Source: Rhodobacteraceae bacterium UBA2776 (GTDB lineage Bacteria > Pseudomonadota > Alphaproteobacteria > Rhodobacterales > Rhodobacteraceae). Taken from it: DNA of 14,032 bases. This document shows, in pieces, positions 4,415-12,488 of this stretch. The notes beneath the pieces are model-generated. The model made no database searches and was not told the DNA's origin. It was given only the letters and a program-made list of their open reading frames with translations. Within the stretch, counting starts at the first letter, position 1, and every line of letters starts with the position of its first letter. Both the position numbers and the translations under genes were made by a program. The DNA lies in contig DEIK01000063.1 of NCBI GenBank assembly GCA_002352425.1, positions 1 through 14,032 on the forward strand, written 5' to 3'.

Positions 4415-6736
4415 GTGCCGTCATTTTCAAATACACTCGAGCAAGCCATACATTCTGCGCTGGCCTTGGCCAACGCCCGCAAACACGAACTTGCCACGCT
4501 TGAGCATCTGCTGCTGTCCCTGATTGACGAGCCGGATGCCGCCAAAGTGATGCAGGCCTGTAATGTTGACCTTGAGGCGCTGCGCAAAACGTTGGTTGAT
4601 TTCATTGACGAGGATCTGGCCACGCTTGAAACCAGTGTTGAAGGATCCGAAGCGGTGCCAACAGCGGCGTTCCAACGGGTGATCCAGCGGGCAGCGATCC
4701 ATGTGCAATCCTCTGGCCGCACCGAGGTAACGGGGGCCAATGTTTTGGTCGCCATTTTTGCCGAGCGCGAATCCAATGCCGCCTACTTCCTACAGGATCA
4801 GGACATGACTCGTTATGATGCGGTGAATTTTATCGCACATGGTGTTGCAAAAGACCCTGAATTTGGCGAATCCCGCCCGCTGACAGGCGCGTCTGATTTC
4901 GGCGAAGAGGCCTTTGATGTTGAAGGCGAAGAAAAAGAAAGTGCGCTGGCGAAATACTGCGTTGATCTGAACGCGAAATCCGCCAAGGGCGATATTGATC
5001 CGCTGATTGGGCGCACCCTTGAGGTTGAACGCTGCATTCAAGTGCTGTGTCGCCGTCGTAAAAATAACCCGCTGCTGGTGGGGGATCCCGGCGTTGGGAA
5101 AACGGCGATTGCCGAAGGTCTGGCGCGCAAAATCGTATCGGGTGAAACGCCCGAAGTTCTGTCCAATACCACAATCTATTCACTGGATATGGGCGCGCTG
5201 CTGGCTGGCACGCGATATCGCGGTGATTTTGAAGAACGTCTCAAGGCGGTGATGACCGAATTAGAGGAACATGATGATGCTGTCCTGTTCATCGACGAAA
5301 TCCACACCATCATCGGCGCTGGCGCGACGTCTGGCGGGGCGATGGATGCCTCGAATTTGCTGAAACCTGCGTTGCAGGGCGGCAAGCTGCGCTGTATGGG
5401 CTCGACCACTTATAAAGAATTCCGTCAACATTTTGAAAAGGACCGCGCGCTGTCGCGTCGGTTCCAGAAGATTGACGTGAACGAGCCAACAGTTGAAGAT
5501 ACAATCAAAATCCTCAAAGGGGTGAAAAGCTATTTTGAGGACCACCACGGCATTCGCTACACAATGGATGCTATCAAAACGGCCGTAGAACTGTCAGCCC
5601 GCTATATGACGGACCGCAAGCTGCCCGATAAAGCCATCGACGTCATTGATGAGGCCGGAGCGGCCCAACATCTGGTGGTGGAAAGCAAACGGCGCAAAAC
5701 CATTGGCGTCAAGGAAATCGAGGCGGTCGTTTCTAAACTGGCCCGCATTCCGGCCAAATCCGTGTCCAAGGACGACACCGAAGTACTGCGCGATTTGGAA
5801 AAATCGCTTAAGCGCGTGGTGTTTGGCCAAGACCCCGCCATCGAGGCGCTGTCTTCGGCCATCAAGCTGGCCCGCGCCGGTTTGCGCGAACCTGAAAAGC
5901 CGATTGGCAACTATCTGTTCGCTGGTCCAACCGGGGTTGGTAAAACCGAAGTCGCCAAACAGTTGGCCGATGTTCTGGGTGTCGAGATGCTGCGCTTTGA
6001 CATGTCCGAATACATGGAGAAACACGCGGTTTCGCGTCTGATCGGTGCGCCTCCCGGTTATGTCGGGTTTGACCAAGGCGGCATGCTGACCGACGGCGTT
6101 GATCAGCATCCACATTGTGTGTTGTTGCTGGATGAAATGGAAAAGGCCCATCCGGATGTTTACAACATTCTGCTGCAAGTCATGGACCACGGTAAGCTGA
6201 CCGACCACAATGGTCGCACCGTTGATTTTCGCAATGTGATCCTGATTATGACATCCAATGCTGGCGCGTCTGAAATGGCCAAAGAAGCCATTGGTTTTGG
6301 TCGTGATCGTCGCGAGGGTGAAGACACCGCCGCGATCGAGCGCACCTTCACACCGGAATTCCGAAATCGTTTGGATGCCACCATCAGCTTTGCCCCCTTG
6401 AGCAAAGATGTGATCGCCCAGGTGGTCGAAAAATTCGTGCTGCAATTGGAAGCGCAATTGATGGATCGCAATGTGTCGATTGAATTGACCAAGGCAGCTG
6501 CGGATTGGTTGGGTCACAAAGGCTATGACGACAAAATGGGCGCACGTCCATTGGCGCGCGTCATTCAGGAGCACATCAAGAAACCGCTGGCCGAAGAGTT
6601 GTTGTTTGGCAAGCTCGCCAAAGGTGGCTTGGTCAAGGTCGGCATCAAAGGCGGCAATCTGGACATCCAGATACTGCCCGTGCAAAAAGCGCGCCTGTCC
6701 TCGGGTGACAAGCCCCCCTTGCTGACGGCTGAATGA
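4415..6736 (+). CDS. clpA: ATP-dependent Clp protease ATP-binding subunit ClpA
   Basis: ClpA is the hexameric AAA+ unfoldase that feeds substrates, including N-degron proteins delivered by ClpS, into the ClpP peptidase. The 773-residue product begins with a Clp N-domain (about 1-145) and an acidic linker. The first AAA+ module has Walker A GDPGVGKT (223-230) and Walker B VLFIDE (290-295); the second has GPTGVGKT (504-511) and LLLDE (570-574). IGF (626-628) matches the ClpP-docking IGL/IGF loop, and no long ClpB-type middle domain is inserted, so ClpB is excluded. The start is a GTG at 4415 with AAGGAG at 4401-4406. The length is close to that of E. coli ClpA (758). No clpS lies next to it here, although the two are often neighbours in other bacteria. 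Its stop overlaps the start of the M23 peptidase gene. Confidence 0.96.
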   Translation: MPSFSNTLEQAIHSALALANARKHELATLEHLLLSLIDEPDAAKVMQACNVDLEALRKTLVDFIDEDLATLETSVEGSEAVPTAAFQRVIQRAAIHVQSSGRTEVTGANVLVAIFAERESNAAYFLQDQDMTRYDAVNFIAHGVAKDPEFGESRPLTGASDFGEEAFDVEGEEKESALAKYCVDLNAKSAKGDIDPLIGRTLEVERCIQVLCRRRKNNPLLVGDPGVGKTAIAEGLARKIVSGETPEVLSNTTIYSLDMGALLAGTRYRGDFEERLKAVMTELEEHDDAVLFIDEIHTIIGAGATSGGAMDASNLLKPALQGGKLRCMGSTTYKEFRQHFEKDRALSRRFQKIDVNEPTVEDTIKILKGVKSYFEDHHGIRYTMDAIKTAVELSARYMTDRKLPDKAIDVIDEAGAAQHLVVESKRRKTIGVKEIEAVVSKLARIPAKSVSKDDTEVLRDLEKSLKRVVFGQDPAIEALSSAIKLARAGLREPEKPIGNYLFAGPTGVGKTEVAKQLADVLGVEMLRFDMSEYMEKHAVSRLIGAPPGYVGFDQGGMLTDGVDQHPHCVLLLDEMEKAHPDVYNILLQVMDHGKLTDHNGRTVDFRNVILIMTSNAGASEMAKEAIGFGRDRREGEDTAAIERTFTPEFRNRLDATISFAPLSKDVIAQVVEKFVLQLEAQLMDRNVSIELTKAAADWLGHKGYDDKMGARPLARVIQEHIKKPLAEELLFGKLAKGGLVKVGIKGGNLDIQILPVQKARLSSGDKPPLLTAE

Positions 6737-7701
6737 TCCGCAGCGGATTATTATTAGCCCTGCTCACCTTGGCCGCGCCTGTTGCGGCCAAGGACCTGTC
6801 TCTCGGACTTCCTATTGACTGTACGCTTGGCGAAAACTGTTTTGTGCAACAGTTTGTGGATCGCGACGCCGGTCCTGATCACAGCGATTACAGTTGTGGC
6901 AGCCTAACCTATGACGGCCACAAAGGCACCGATTTCGCTCTGCTTAACCTTGACGCAATGTCGTCCGGGGTGGACGTACTAGCAGCTGCAAGTGGCGAGG
7001 TTGTCGCCACCCGCAATGACATGCCCGACATCATGCAAGGGGTTAAGGGCGCGCCTGACATCACGAACAAAGAATGCGGCAACGGTCTTGTTATAAAACA
7101 TCCTGGCGGTTGGGAAACGCAATACTGCCATTTGAAATTGGGGTCGATCATAGTGGAGCGCGGTCAGGAGGTCGCGCAGGGTGATGTACTGGGCGAGATC
7201 GGACTGAGCGGAGAAACCCAATTCCCCCATGTCCATTTATCCGTGCGTAAAGATGGCAAGGTGATTGATCCCTATGATGCCGACGACAGCCTGATATGTG
7301 ATGGCATTGATTTAAACGGCCTGTGGCAGGCCGATATGCCTTACGTTAGCGCAGGCGTGATAAGCCTTGGCTTTAGCACGGCTGTGCCCAAATATGCTGA
7401 CGTCAAATCCGGCATTGCGCGCGTTGAAGCCTTACCCACAGATGCCCCGGCTATAGTGCTGTGGGGCTATGCCTATGGCGGTCGACAAGGCGATATTTTG
7501 GAGTTGTTGATCAACGGCCCTAAAGGTGAAGTGATCCGCCATCAGGCGTCTTTGGAAAAATCACAGGCACAGTTTTTTCGCGCAGCGGGCAAGCGCAACA
7601 CAGGGGCCGGATGGCCTGCTGGCCACTACACAGGTGTGGTCAAACTTATGCGAGATGCTGTTTCGTTGGGACAGCGCGATGTCAGCATCCAGATCGAATA
7701 G
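6733..7701 (+). CDS. M23 family (LytM-type) metallopeptidase, exported
   Basis: M23 peptidases cut peptidoglycan cross-bridges or, when inactive, switch on amidases. The 322-residue product starts with a signal peptide (hydrophobic LLLALLTLA, likely cut after VAA near residue 19), so it acts in the periplasm. The zinc site looks complete: His63 and Asp67 in GHKGTDF, with His166 and His168 in PHVHLS; His133 in YCHL is the expected catalytic histidine. Six cysteines lie between residues 30 and 190 and may form disulfides. About 130 residues follow the peptidase domain, beta-rich and without a known fold that I can name. The ATG overlaps the clpA stop (ATGA at 6733-6736), so it is probably translated by coupling from the same message and ends at the terminator at 7720. 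Confidence 0.9.
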   Translation: MIRSGLLLALLTLAAPVAAKDLSLGLPIDCTLGENCFVQQFVDRDAGPDHSDYSCGSLTYDGHKGTDFALLNLDAMSSGVDVLAAASGEVVATRNDMPDIMQGVKGAPDITNKECGNGLVIKHPGGWETQYCHLKLGSIIVERGQEVAQGDVLGEIGLSGETQFPHVHLSVRKDGKVIDPYDADDSLICDGIDLNGLWQADMPYVSAGVISLGFSTAVPKYADVKSGIARVEALPTDAPAIVLWGYAYGGRQGDILELLINGPKGEVIRHQASLEKSQAQFFRAAGKRNTGAGWPAGHYTGVVKLMRDAVSLGQRDVSIQIE

Positions 7702-7719
7702 CACCACCAAACGCTCATC

Positions 7720-7739
7720 GCGCCCTTGCGGGCGCTTTT
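7720..7739 (+). terminator. Intrinsic terminator after the M23 peptidase gene
   Basis: GCGCCC (7720-7725), the four-base loop TTGC and GGGCGC (7730-7735) form a perfect 6-bp GC stem followed directly by TTTT (7736-7739). It lies 18 bases after the M23 stop and closes the clpA-M23 unit. On the other strand the same stem lacks a T run, so it would not efficiently end the converging OmpA-domain gene; a weaker AGGC/GCCT hairpin nearer that gene (about 7750-7763) may serve. Confidence 0.85.
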
Positions 7740-7773
7740 CGCGAAGAAGGCTGTAAGGCCTGATAAGCCGCTG

Positions 7774-9564
7774 CTATCGCTCTGTGAACTTCAGCTCAAT
7801 TCGGCGGTTCTGCGCGCGGGCCTCTGCTGTGTTTGCCGTGTTGATCGGTTGGAATTCCCCGAACCCATTCGCCGCCAATCGCCGTGGCGCGATCCCCAAA
7901 CCGCCAGACATGTACCGCACCACCGACAAGGCCCGCCCTTGGCTCAGTTCCCAATTGTCCCGATAGCGCCCAAGACCTGACAGCGGCTGGTTGTCTGTAT
8001 GACCATCGACACGAATGATCCAATCAATTTCAGCCGGAATTTGATCCGAAACCCGCTTCAAGATCGCCGCAATCTGGGCAATTTGGGCGCGCCCCTCATC
8101 AGACAATTCCGCATTGCCGGTCTGGAACAAAACCTCGCTTGAGAACACAAAACGGTCGCCGACAATACGCACCCCTTGTTCACGGCCCAACAGATCGCGC
8201 AGCTGTCCAAAGAACTCACTCCGATAGCGTTCCAAATCCTTGGCCTCAGCCTCCAGCCGTTTGCGCTCAACCTCTTCCACCGCTCGTCGGCGTTTTTCTT
8301 CGGCTGCAACGCGAGCCAATGCCGTGTTCAATTGCGAGCCTAGGGCTTGCAGTTGAACATTGCTTTGCGCGTCCTTTGCGGCGGACGCATCCAATAGCGA
8401 CTGCAGCCCCCCCAATTGCGTGCGCAACGCGGCCACCTGCTCGTTCAACAACGCCAATTTGCGTTGTTCCTCGGCGGTCAAAGCTTCTTGCTCGGACAGC
8501 GCGGCCTGCGCAACGGCCAACAAAGCAGCGCGTTCTTGGGCCGCTGACAATTGTGCCTGCGCATCTAAATCCGCCGCACCTTTTGCGGCCTTTGCAGCGG
8601 CCAGCAGCGTCAGGGTTTGCTCGGCCCGCCTGCGCTGTTCTTCCAGCGCCAATGTCATCGCGGTCAGTTCGGTATCTGCGTTTTGCAACCTCTCACGTAG
8701 AGTTTCAGCAGCAGCAGCATCGGCCAAACGGGTGGCTTCTTCTTCAGATAACTCTGCCTCGACGCCAGCCAACCTTTCGCGCAAGACTTGCGCGGCGGCC
8801 GCCTCGGTTAAACGGACCTTTTCAGCTGCGGACATCTGCGCTTCAACGGTTGCCAACCGCCCCTCCAAATCACGCCCCCGTGTCGTTGCACCTTCCAGCC
8901 GCGCCAATGCGTCGGCCAGCGTTTGGCCCTGCGTTGCGGCCTGCCCGCGCAAATCCGCGATCATAGCATCCAACGCCGCCTTGCGAGCAGCGGCCAAACG
9001 TGCGGCCTCGACCTGGCTATCAATTTCCTCGCGGGATTTGGCCAAGGCCAATTGCAGGGCCTCTTGATCTGAAATCAACGCCGCCCTTTCTGCCTCGGCT
9101 TCCATCAGACGCTCGGCCAACGCAGCGCCCTCACCGCGCGCAGCGTTTCGCTCGACCAACAATGTGGCGACCTGCGCCTCGAAACTGCTGACCTTGGCAC
9201 GCTGTTGTTCCAACAACGCTGTTTTTTCATTGGACTGTGCGGTGAGCGTCGCGATCAACGCCAAGCGCACGTCCGCATCCCTGCGGGCCTGATCTAACGA
9301 GGTGTCCAGTCGCGCAACATCTCCTTCCAACTGCGTAGAGCGTTGTTGTTCCAATCCCAAAGCATCCGCCAAACCAACGATCTGCGCGCTAAGGTCGTCC
9401 AGTTCGGTTTCTTGTCCGGTGATGGTTTCACGCAGCACAAATTGCACCACCATGAAAATGGTCAGCACGAACATCAGCACCAGCAACAGCGCCGTCATCG
9501 CATCGACAAAACCAGGCCAGATCGAGGCCTGAAACCGTTGCCCGCTACGACGGCTAAGGGCCAT
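7774..9564 (-). CDS. MotB/TolR-like protein with long coiled coil and OmpA peptidoglycan-binding domain
   Basis: The 596-residue product has a short basic N-terminus, one membrane helix (about 17-43) with Asp21 at its start in the position of the ion-binding Asp of MotB and TolR, a region of about 400 residues rich in Ala, Glu, Arg and Leu that reads as continuous coiled coil (about 50-450), and a C-terminal OmpA domain (about 462-596). The latter has DGHTDNQPLSG (520-530) and NRRIEL (586-591), the arginine of which normally binds diaminopimelate of peptidoglycan. No proline occurs from residue 18 to 509. Two 24-residue segments (250-273 and 278-301) repeat with a 28-residue period, four heptads. 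The start overlaps the stop of the channel gene by one base (TGATG), so the two are coupled. The pair should form an ion-driven complex in the inner membrane anchored to the wall. Its task is not known; transport, envelope maintenance or motility-like force are options. Confidence 0.88.
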   Translation of the reverse strand: MALSRRSGQRFQASIWPGFVDAMTALLLVLMFVLTIFMVVQFVLRETITGQETELDDLSAQIVGLADALGLEQQRSTQLEGDVARLDTSLDQARRDADVRLALIATLTAQSNEKTALLEQQRAKVSSFEAQVATLLVERNAARGEGAALAERLMEAEAERAALISDQEALQLALAKSREEIDSQVEAARLAAARKAALDAMIADLRGQAATQGQTLADALARLEGATTRGRDLEGRLATVEAQMSAAEKVRLTEAAAAQVLRERLAGVEAELSEEEATRLADAAAAETLRERLQNADTELTAMTLALEEQRRRAEQTLTLLAAAKAAKGAADLDAQAQLSAAQERAALLAVAQAALSEQEALTAEEQRKLALLNEQVAALRTQLGGLQSLLDASAAKDAQSNVQLQALGSQLNTALARVAAEEKRRRAVEEVERKRLEAEAKDLERYRSEFFGQLRDLLGREQGVRIVGDRFVFSSEVLFQTGNAELSDEGRAQIAQIAAILKRVSDQIPAEIDWIIRVDGHTDNQPLSGLGRYRDNWELSQGRALSVVRYMSGGLGIAPRRLAANGFGEFQPINTANTAEARAQNRRIELKFTER

Positions 9565-10778
9565 CAGTTACGCCCCCGCCCACCGCTGGCGCCGCCACTT
9601 TTGGGGGTCGCGGCGCGGATGGCTTTGGTCAATGCCGATAGATCAGATCGCAGGTCCGTGGTGACCTCTTGGCGGCCCGCGGACATTTCTTCGAGCAAGC
9701 GCAGCAGTTGTACGTCGATCGAGCGCAGACGCATACGGCTTTCGGCGTCCACATGTGCGCCGCCATCTTCGGCCTGTTTGGTCAACAATTGGATCAATGC
9801 ATCCTGCCCCTTGGCGATCCGATCCAAAGCATCGGGGTCGCCAGAATTTTGCGCCATCCGGTCGGTCAATCGCTCCACCGATGTGGCAAGCGTGCTGAGT
9901 TTTTCATCCACCAATGCGCGGCTGACGTCGGATTGGGTGAACATAGAGCGCATAGATTCCATTTGTCCGGACATGTGATCCAGCAAACCCGCGACAACGC
10001 CTTGTTCGCCGCCCTCTGTGTCGCCGGATGAAAATCCGACCCGTGTGATGGTCGACAGCCACTCTTCCAATTCACGGTAAAACCGGTTTTGGCCGTGGCT
10101 GGCAAACAGCTCCAACAACCCGACCACCAATGAGCCCGCCAATCCCAACAAGGATGACGCGAACGCCGTGCCCATGCCGCCCAGCTGTTTTTCGAGGCCC
10201 CCCATCAAACGGCCAAACACTTCGATACCGCTTTCGCCATTTGCAGGGGCAAGTGCGCGAATGGTTTCGACCAAGGCAGGCACAGTGGTGGCCAACCCGT
10301 AGAACGTGCCAAGCAAGCCGAGGAAAATCAGCAGGTTGACGATGTACCTGGTGATATCGCGGGCCTCGTCGATGCGGGTGCCGACGGAATCCAGGATCGA
10401 GCGGGAAGAAGACGCACCGATTTGCATCTTGGCGGCCCGCGAGCGTAGCAATGCCGCCAAGGGCGCCAGCAAGCGTGGCGCGCTTATGGCCTCGTTTTCT
10501 TCGCGATCCGCAACAAAGGCTTCGATCCATTTGACCGAAGTCACCAGTTGAAAGACCTGCCAAAAGCAGGCAAACACCCCGACCAAAAACACAAACAGGA
10601 TAAAGCCATTCAACAACGGATTGGCCAAAAACACAGGAGCGACACGCGGGAAAGCGACATAGGTGCCAAAGCCGACCAGCCCCAGCACGATCAACATCAT
10701 TAGAACCTGGCGCACCGGTTGGGTGAAATGTGACTTGGCCTCAAGTTCCGGCTGGGCCTCAAAATCCGGCTGGTCCAT
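9564..10778 (-). CDS. MotA/TolQ/ExbB family proton-channel protein
   Basis: This is the inner-membrane ion-channel partner of the OmpA-domain protein encoded directly downstream. The 404-residue product shows four likely membrane helices: about 22-46, 55-80, 143-167 and 203-227. The third contains GLLGTFYGLAT and the fourth GMGTAFASSLLGLAGS, the most conserved parts of the MotA/TolQ/ExbB channel. The stretch between helices 2 and 3 and the tail after 227 are charged and should be cytoplasmic; the tail (about 227-404) is helical and ends in a Gly/Ser/Arg-rich stretch. An acidic N-terminus precedes helix 1. The ATG at 10778 has AGGA nine bases upstream. It is longer than typical TolQ or ExbB (about 230-240 residues) because of the tail and the first helix. 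No TolA, TonB, TolB or Pal gene is adjacent. Confidence 0.88.
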   Translation of the reverse strand: MDQPDFEAQPELEAKSHFTQPVRQVLMMLIVLGLVGFGTYVAFPRVAPVFLANPLLNGFILFVFLVGVFACFWQVFQLVTSVKWIEAFVADREENEAISAPRLLAPLAALLRSRAAKMQIGASSSRSILDSVGTRIDEARDITRYIVNLLIFLGLLGTFYGLATTVPALVETIRALAPANGESGIEVFGRLMGGLEKQLGGMGTAFASSLLGLAGSLVVGLLELFASHGQNRFYRELEEWLSTITRVGFSSGDTEGGEQGVVAGLLDHMSGQMESMRSMFTQSDVSRALVDEKLSTLATSVERLTDRMAQNSGDPDALDRIAKGQDALIQLLTKQAEDGGAHVDAESRMRLRSIDVQLLRLLEEMSAGRQEVTTDLRSDLSALTKAIRAATPKSGGASGGRGRN

Positions 10779-10873
10779 GGGGACGTTTCCTGACCTGTTT
10801 GCATTGTTTTGCCAACGATAGTGCGCGGATGGCTATATGCCAACAGTCAAGTTGAATGCAGGTCTGCCCGGTT

Positions 10874-11410
10874 TTAGCTGAGCGCGCTCACCCGTTGCGA
10901 CAGCCAATCCAGATCGTCGTCCGATATGCCAAGTTCATGCAAATGGTCCGCGGTGCTGTGCAGGTATTCGGTGTTCGGCCCGCGGCCACCAACGGCTGTG
11001 GTGATGATCTGGGCTTGTTCTTCCAACGGCAGATCGCCGCAATATTGCACGTGGTCTGGATCAATCACATAGGTAACTGCGTCAACGCGCCGCCCGTCCC
11101 GCAAGGTGATGGGCAAAATGATTTCAAGGTAGGCCGAAGAAATCAGCTCGCGTTCGCGTAGGTATTCTAACACCTGCGGGGCGTTCTTGCCGTCGACCTC
11201 AAAGGCCAAGCCGTCGCATGTTGCACCAGATTTTGCGTCCAGTGCCAGCACCAGCCCCGGGGCCTCTTCGGTGCCGCGGTGGTGGATCGAACGCATACAG
11301 AATGATCTGCGGTATTCCCCCAACAGGGCGACTTGCTTATCGACAAATTCAAATCCGGGGTTCCACAAGAGTGACCCGTATCCAAATACCCACATCGCTG
11401 ATTGCGTCAT
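10874..11410 (-). CDS. ChaC-family gamma-glutamylcyclotransferase
   Basis: ChaC-family enzymes break glutathione into 5-oxoproline and Cys-Gly in the cytoplasm. The 178-residue product has the N-terminal substrate loop WVFGYGSLLWNPGF (7-20), the RSIHHRGTEEAPG segment (40-52) and LRERELISSAYLE (84-96), where Glu88 matches the usual catalytic glutamate position by my alignment from memory. The C-terminal part with GPNTEYL is also usual for the family. The ATG at 11410 has AAGGA eight bases upstream. It is downstream of nothing on its strand: it diverges from the DUF2125 gene across 64 bases and is followed, 95 bases on, by the channel gene. Whether it acts only on glutathione cannot be told. 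Confidence 0.9.
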   Translation of the reverse strand: MTQSAMWVFGYGSLLWNPGFEFVDKQVALLGEYRRSFCMRSIHHRGTEEAPGLVLALDAKSGATCDGLAFEVDGKNAPQVLEYLRERELISSAYLEIILPITLRDGRRVDAVTYVIDPDHVQYCGDLPLEEQAQIITTAVGGRGPNTEYLHSTADHLHELGISDDDLDWLSQRVSALS

Positions 11411-11474
11411 CTAACTGGTCCTTTTTCGCTGATGCCTATAAACACCACATCAATGCAGGATTAAAGAGGCCATC

Positions 11475-12488
11475 ATGCGTAAACTGATCAGTCTAATCTT
11501 ATTCTTGTTCCTTCTGTGGGGCGGCTATTGGTTTGTTGGCTCCACCGCGTTGGAAACGGGCCTAAAGGATTATTTATCCAAAGAACATACCGCGTCAGAT
11601 CCGATCCCTATTGCCTATTCCGATTTGTCGGTGCGCGGGTTTCCAAACCGGTTTGACACGCGTCTGAGTGACGTCAGCGTGACCGATACAAGGGCTGGCG
11701 TCCGTTGGAGTGCGCCGTTTTTCCAAATTCATGCGCTCAGCTACAAACCCTATCACATCATCGCGGCCCTGCCGCACAGCCAGACGTTACAGTTGCCGGA
11801 TCAAACCCTGCAAATCACCAGTGACGAGATCAAGGGCAGCGTGGTGTTCCTTGCGGGCTCGTTGTTAGAGAAAGCGCTGGAAATCGACCACAGCAGCATT
11901 GTGATCCGCAAATTGGGTTTGGTCTCGAACATGGGGTGGGACACTGCGATTGAGGACGGCAGTATCGCCACACGTCGCACACCAACCCAGCCCCTGCATT
12001 ACGATCTGGCGGCTTCGGCCAATGTCATTGCTTTGCCCGCTTCATTGCGCGCAGTGATTGACCCCAAACAACAACAGCCCGCCACGTTAAGCCGCGTTTC
12101 GTTGGACAGCACCTTGCGGTTCACGCAGACGTGGAACCTGCTGGCACCCCGTGGCGAGACACCGAGACTGAGTGAAATCACCGTAAATAGGTTGAGCATT
12201 TTGTGGGGGGATGTGGTCATGCAAGCCAGTGGCGAGTTGCAAATTGACCGACATGGATATCCCGAGGGGCGGCTGGACCTGGTCGCCACCAATTGGCAGC
12301 AAATATACCAGCTGGCCGAAAACGCCAATGCAGTAGACCCGGACTTTGCCCAGACCATTCACAATGGCCTAAAGGTTTTGGCAGGCTTGTCTGGAGGCGA
12401 AAATGTGATCGAAGCGCCGCTGAGTTTCAAGGACGGCCAGATGTTATTGGGGCCGTGGCCCATCGGGCCAGCACCGCGTCTAAACTAG
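11475..12488 (+). CDS. DUF2125 domain-containing protein
   Basis: The 337-residue product fits the DUF2125 family of alphaproteobacterial envelope proteins, whose function I do not know to be established. Residues 3-20 (LISLILFLFLLWGGYWF) form an N-terminal membrane anchor or uncleaved signal, so the rest should be periplasmic. YSDLSVRGFPNRFDTRLSD (48-66) is the characteristic early segment, and WSAPFFQIHALSYKPYHII follows. The rest is beta-rich with alternating hydrophobic residues, as in proteins that form elongated or lipid-facing beta structures; this last point is inference. The ATG at 11475 follows AAAGAGG, and a TATAAA at 11437-11442 may be the -10 box. Its stop shares CTAG with the stop of the converging extensin-like gene. 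Confidence 0.85.
   Translation: MRKLISLILFLFLLWGGYWFVGSTALETGLKDYLSKEHTASDPIPIAYSDLSVRGFPNRFDTRLSDVSVTDTRAGVRWSAPFFQIHALSYKPYHIIAALPHSQTLQLPDQTLQITSDEIKGSVVFLAGSLLEKALEIDHSSIVIRKLGLVSNMGWDTAIEDGSIATRRTPTQPLHYDLAASANVIALPASLRAVIDPKQQQPATLSRVSLDSTLRFTQTWNLLAPRGETPRLSEITVNRLSILWGDVVMQASGELQIDRHGYPEGRLDLVATNWQQIYQLAENANAVDPDFAQTIHNGLKVLAGLSGGENVIEAPLSFKDGQMLLGPWPIGPAPRLN

Noticed and set aside
5594..6685. 363-aa minus-strand open frame inside clpA
   Set aside because: It is antisense to the conserved ATPase modules of ClpA, and its product resembles no protein family; it follows from codon bias in clpA.
4415..6736. ClpB disaggregase
   Set aside because: There is no long coiled-coil middle domain between the two ATPase modules, and an IGF ClpP-docking loop is present at 626-628, which fits ClpA.
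8139..9067. Long plus-strand open frames opposite the OmpA-domain gene
   Set aside because: They mirror the Ala/Glu/Leu-rich coiled-coil coding strand, give low-complexity Ala/Ser or Pro/Arg-rich peptides, and have no ribosome sites.
7774..10778. Zorya-type anti-phage system (ZorA/ZorB-like pair)
   Set aside because: The channel and OmpA-domain genes resemble ZorAB in general design, but no ZorC, ZorD or ZorE gene is present; the neighbours are core metabolic and envelope genes.
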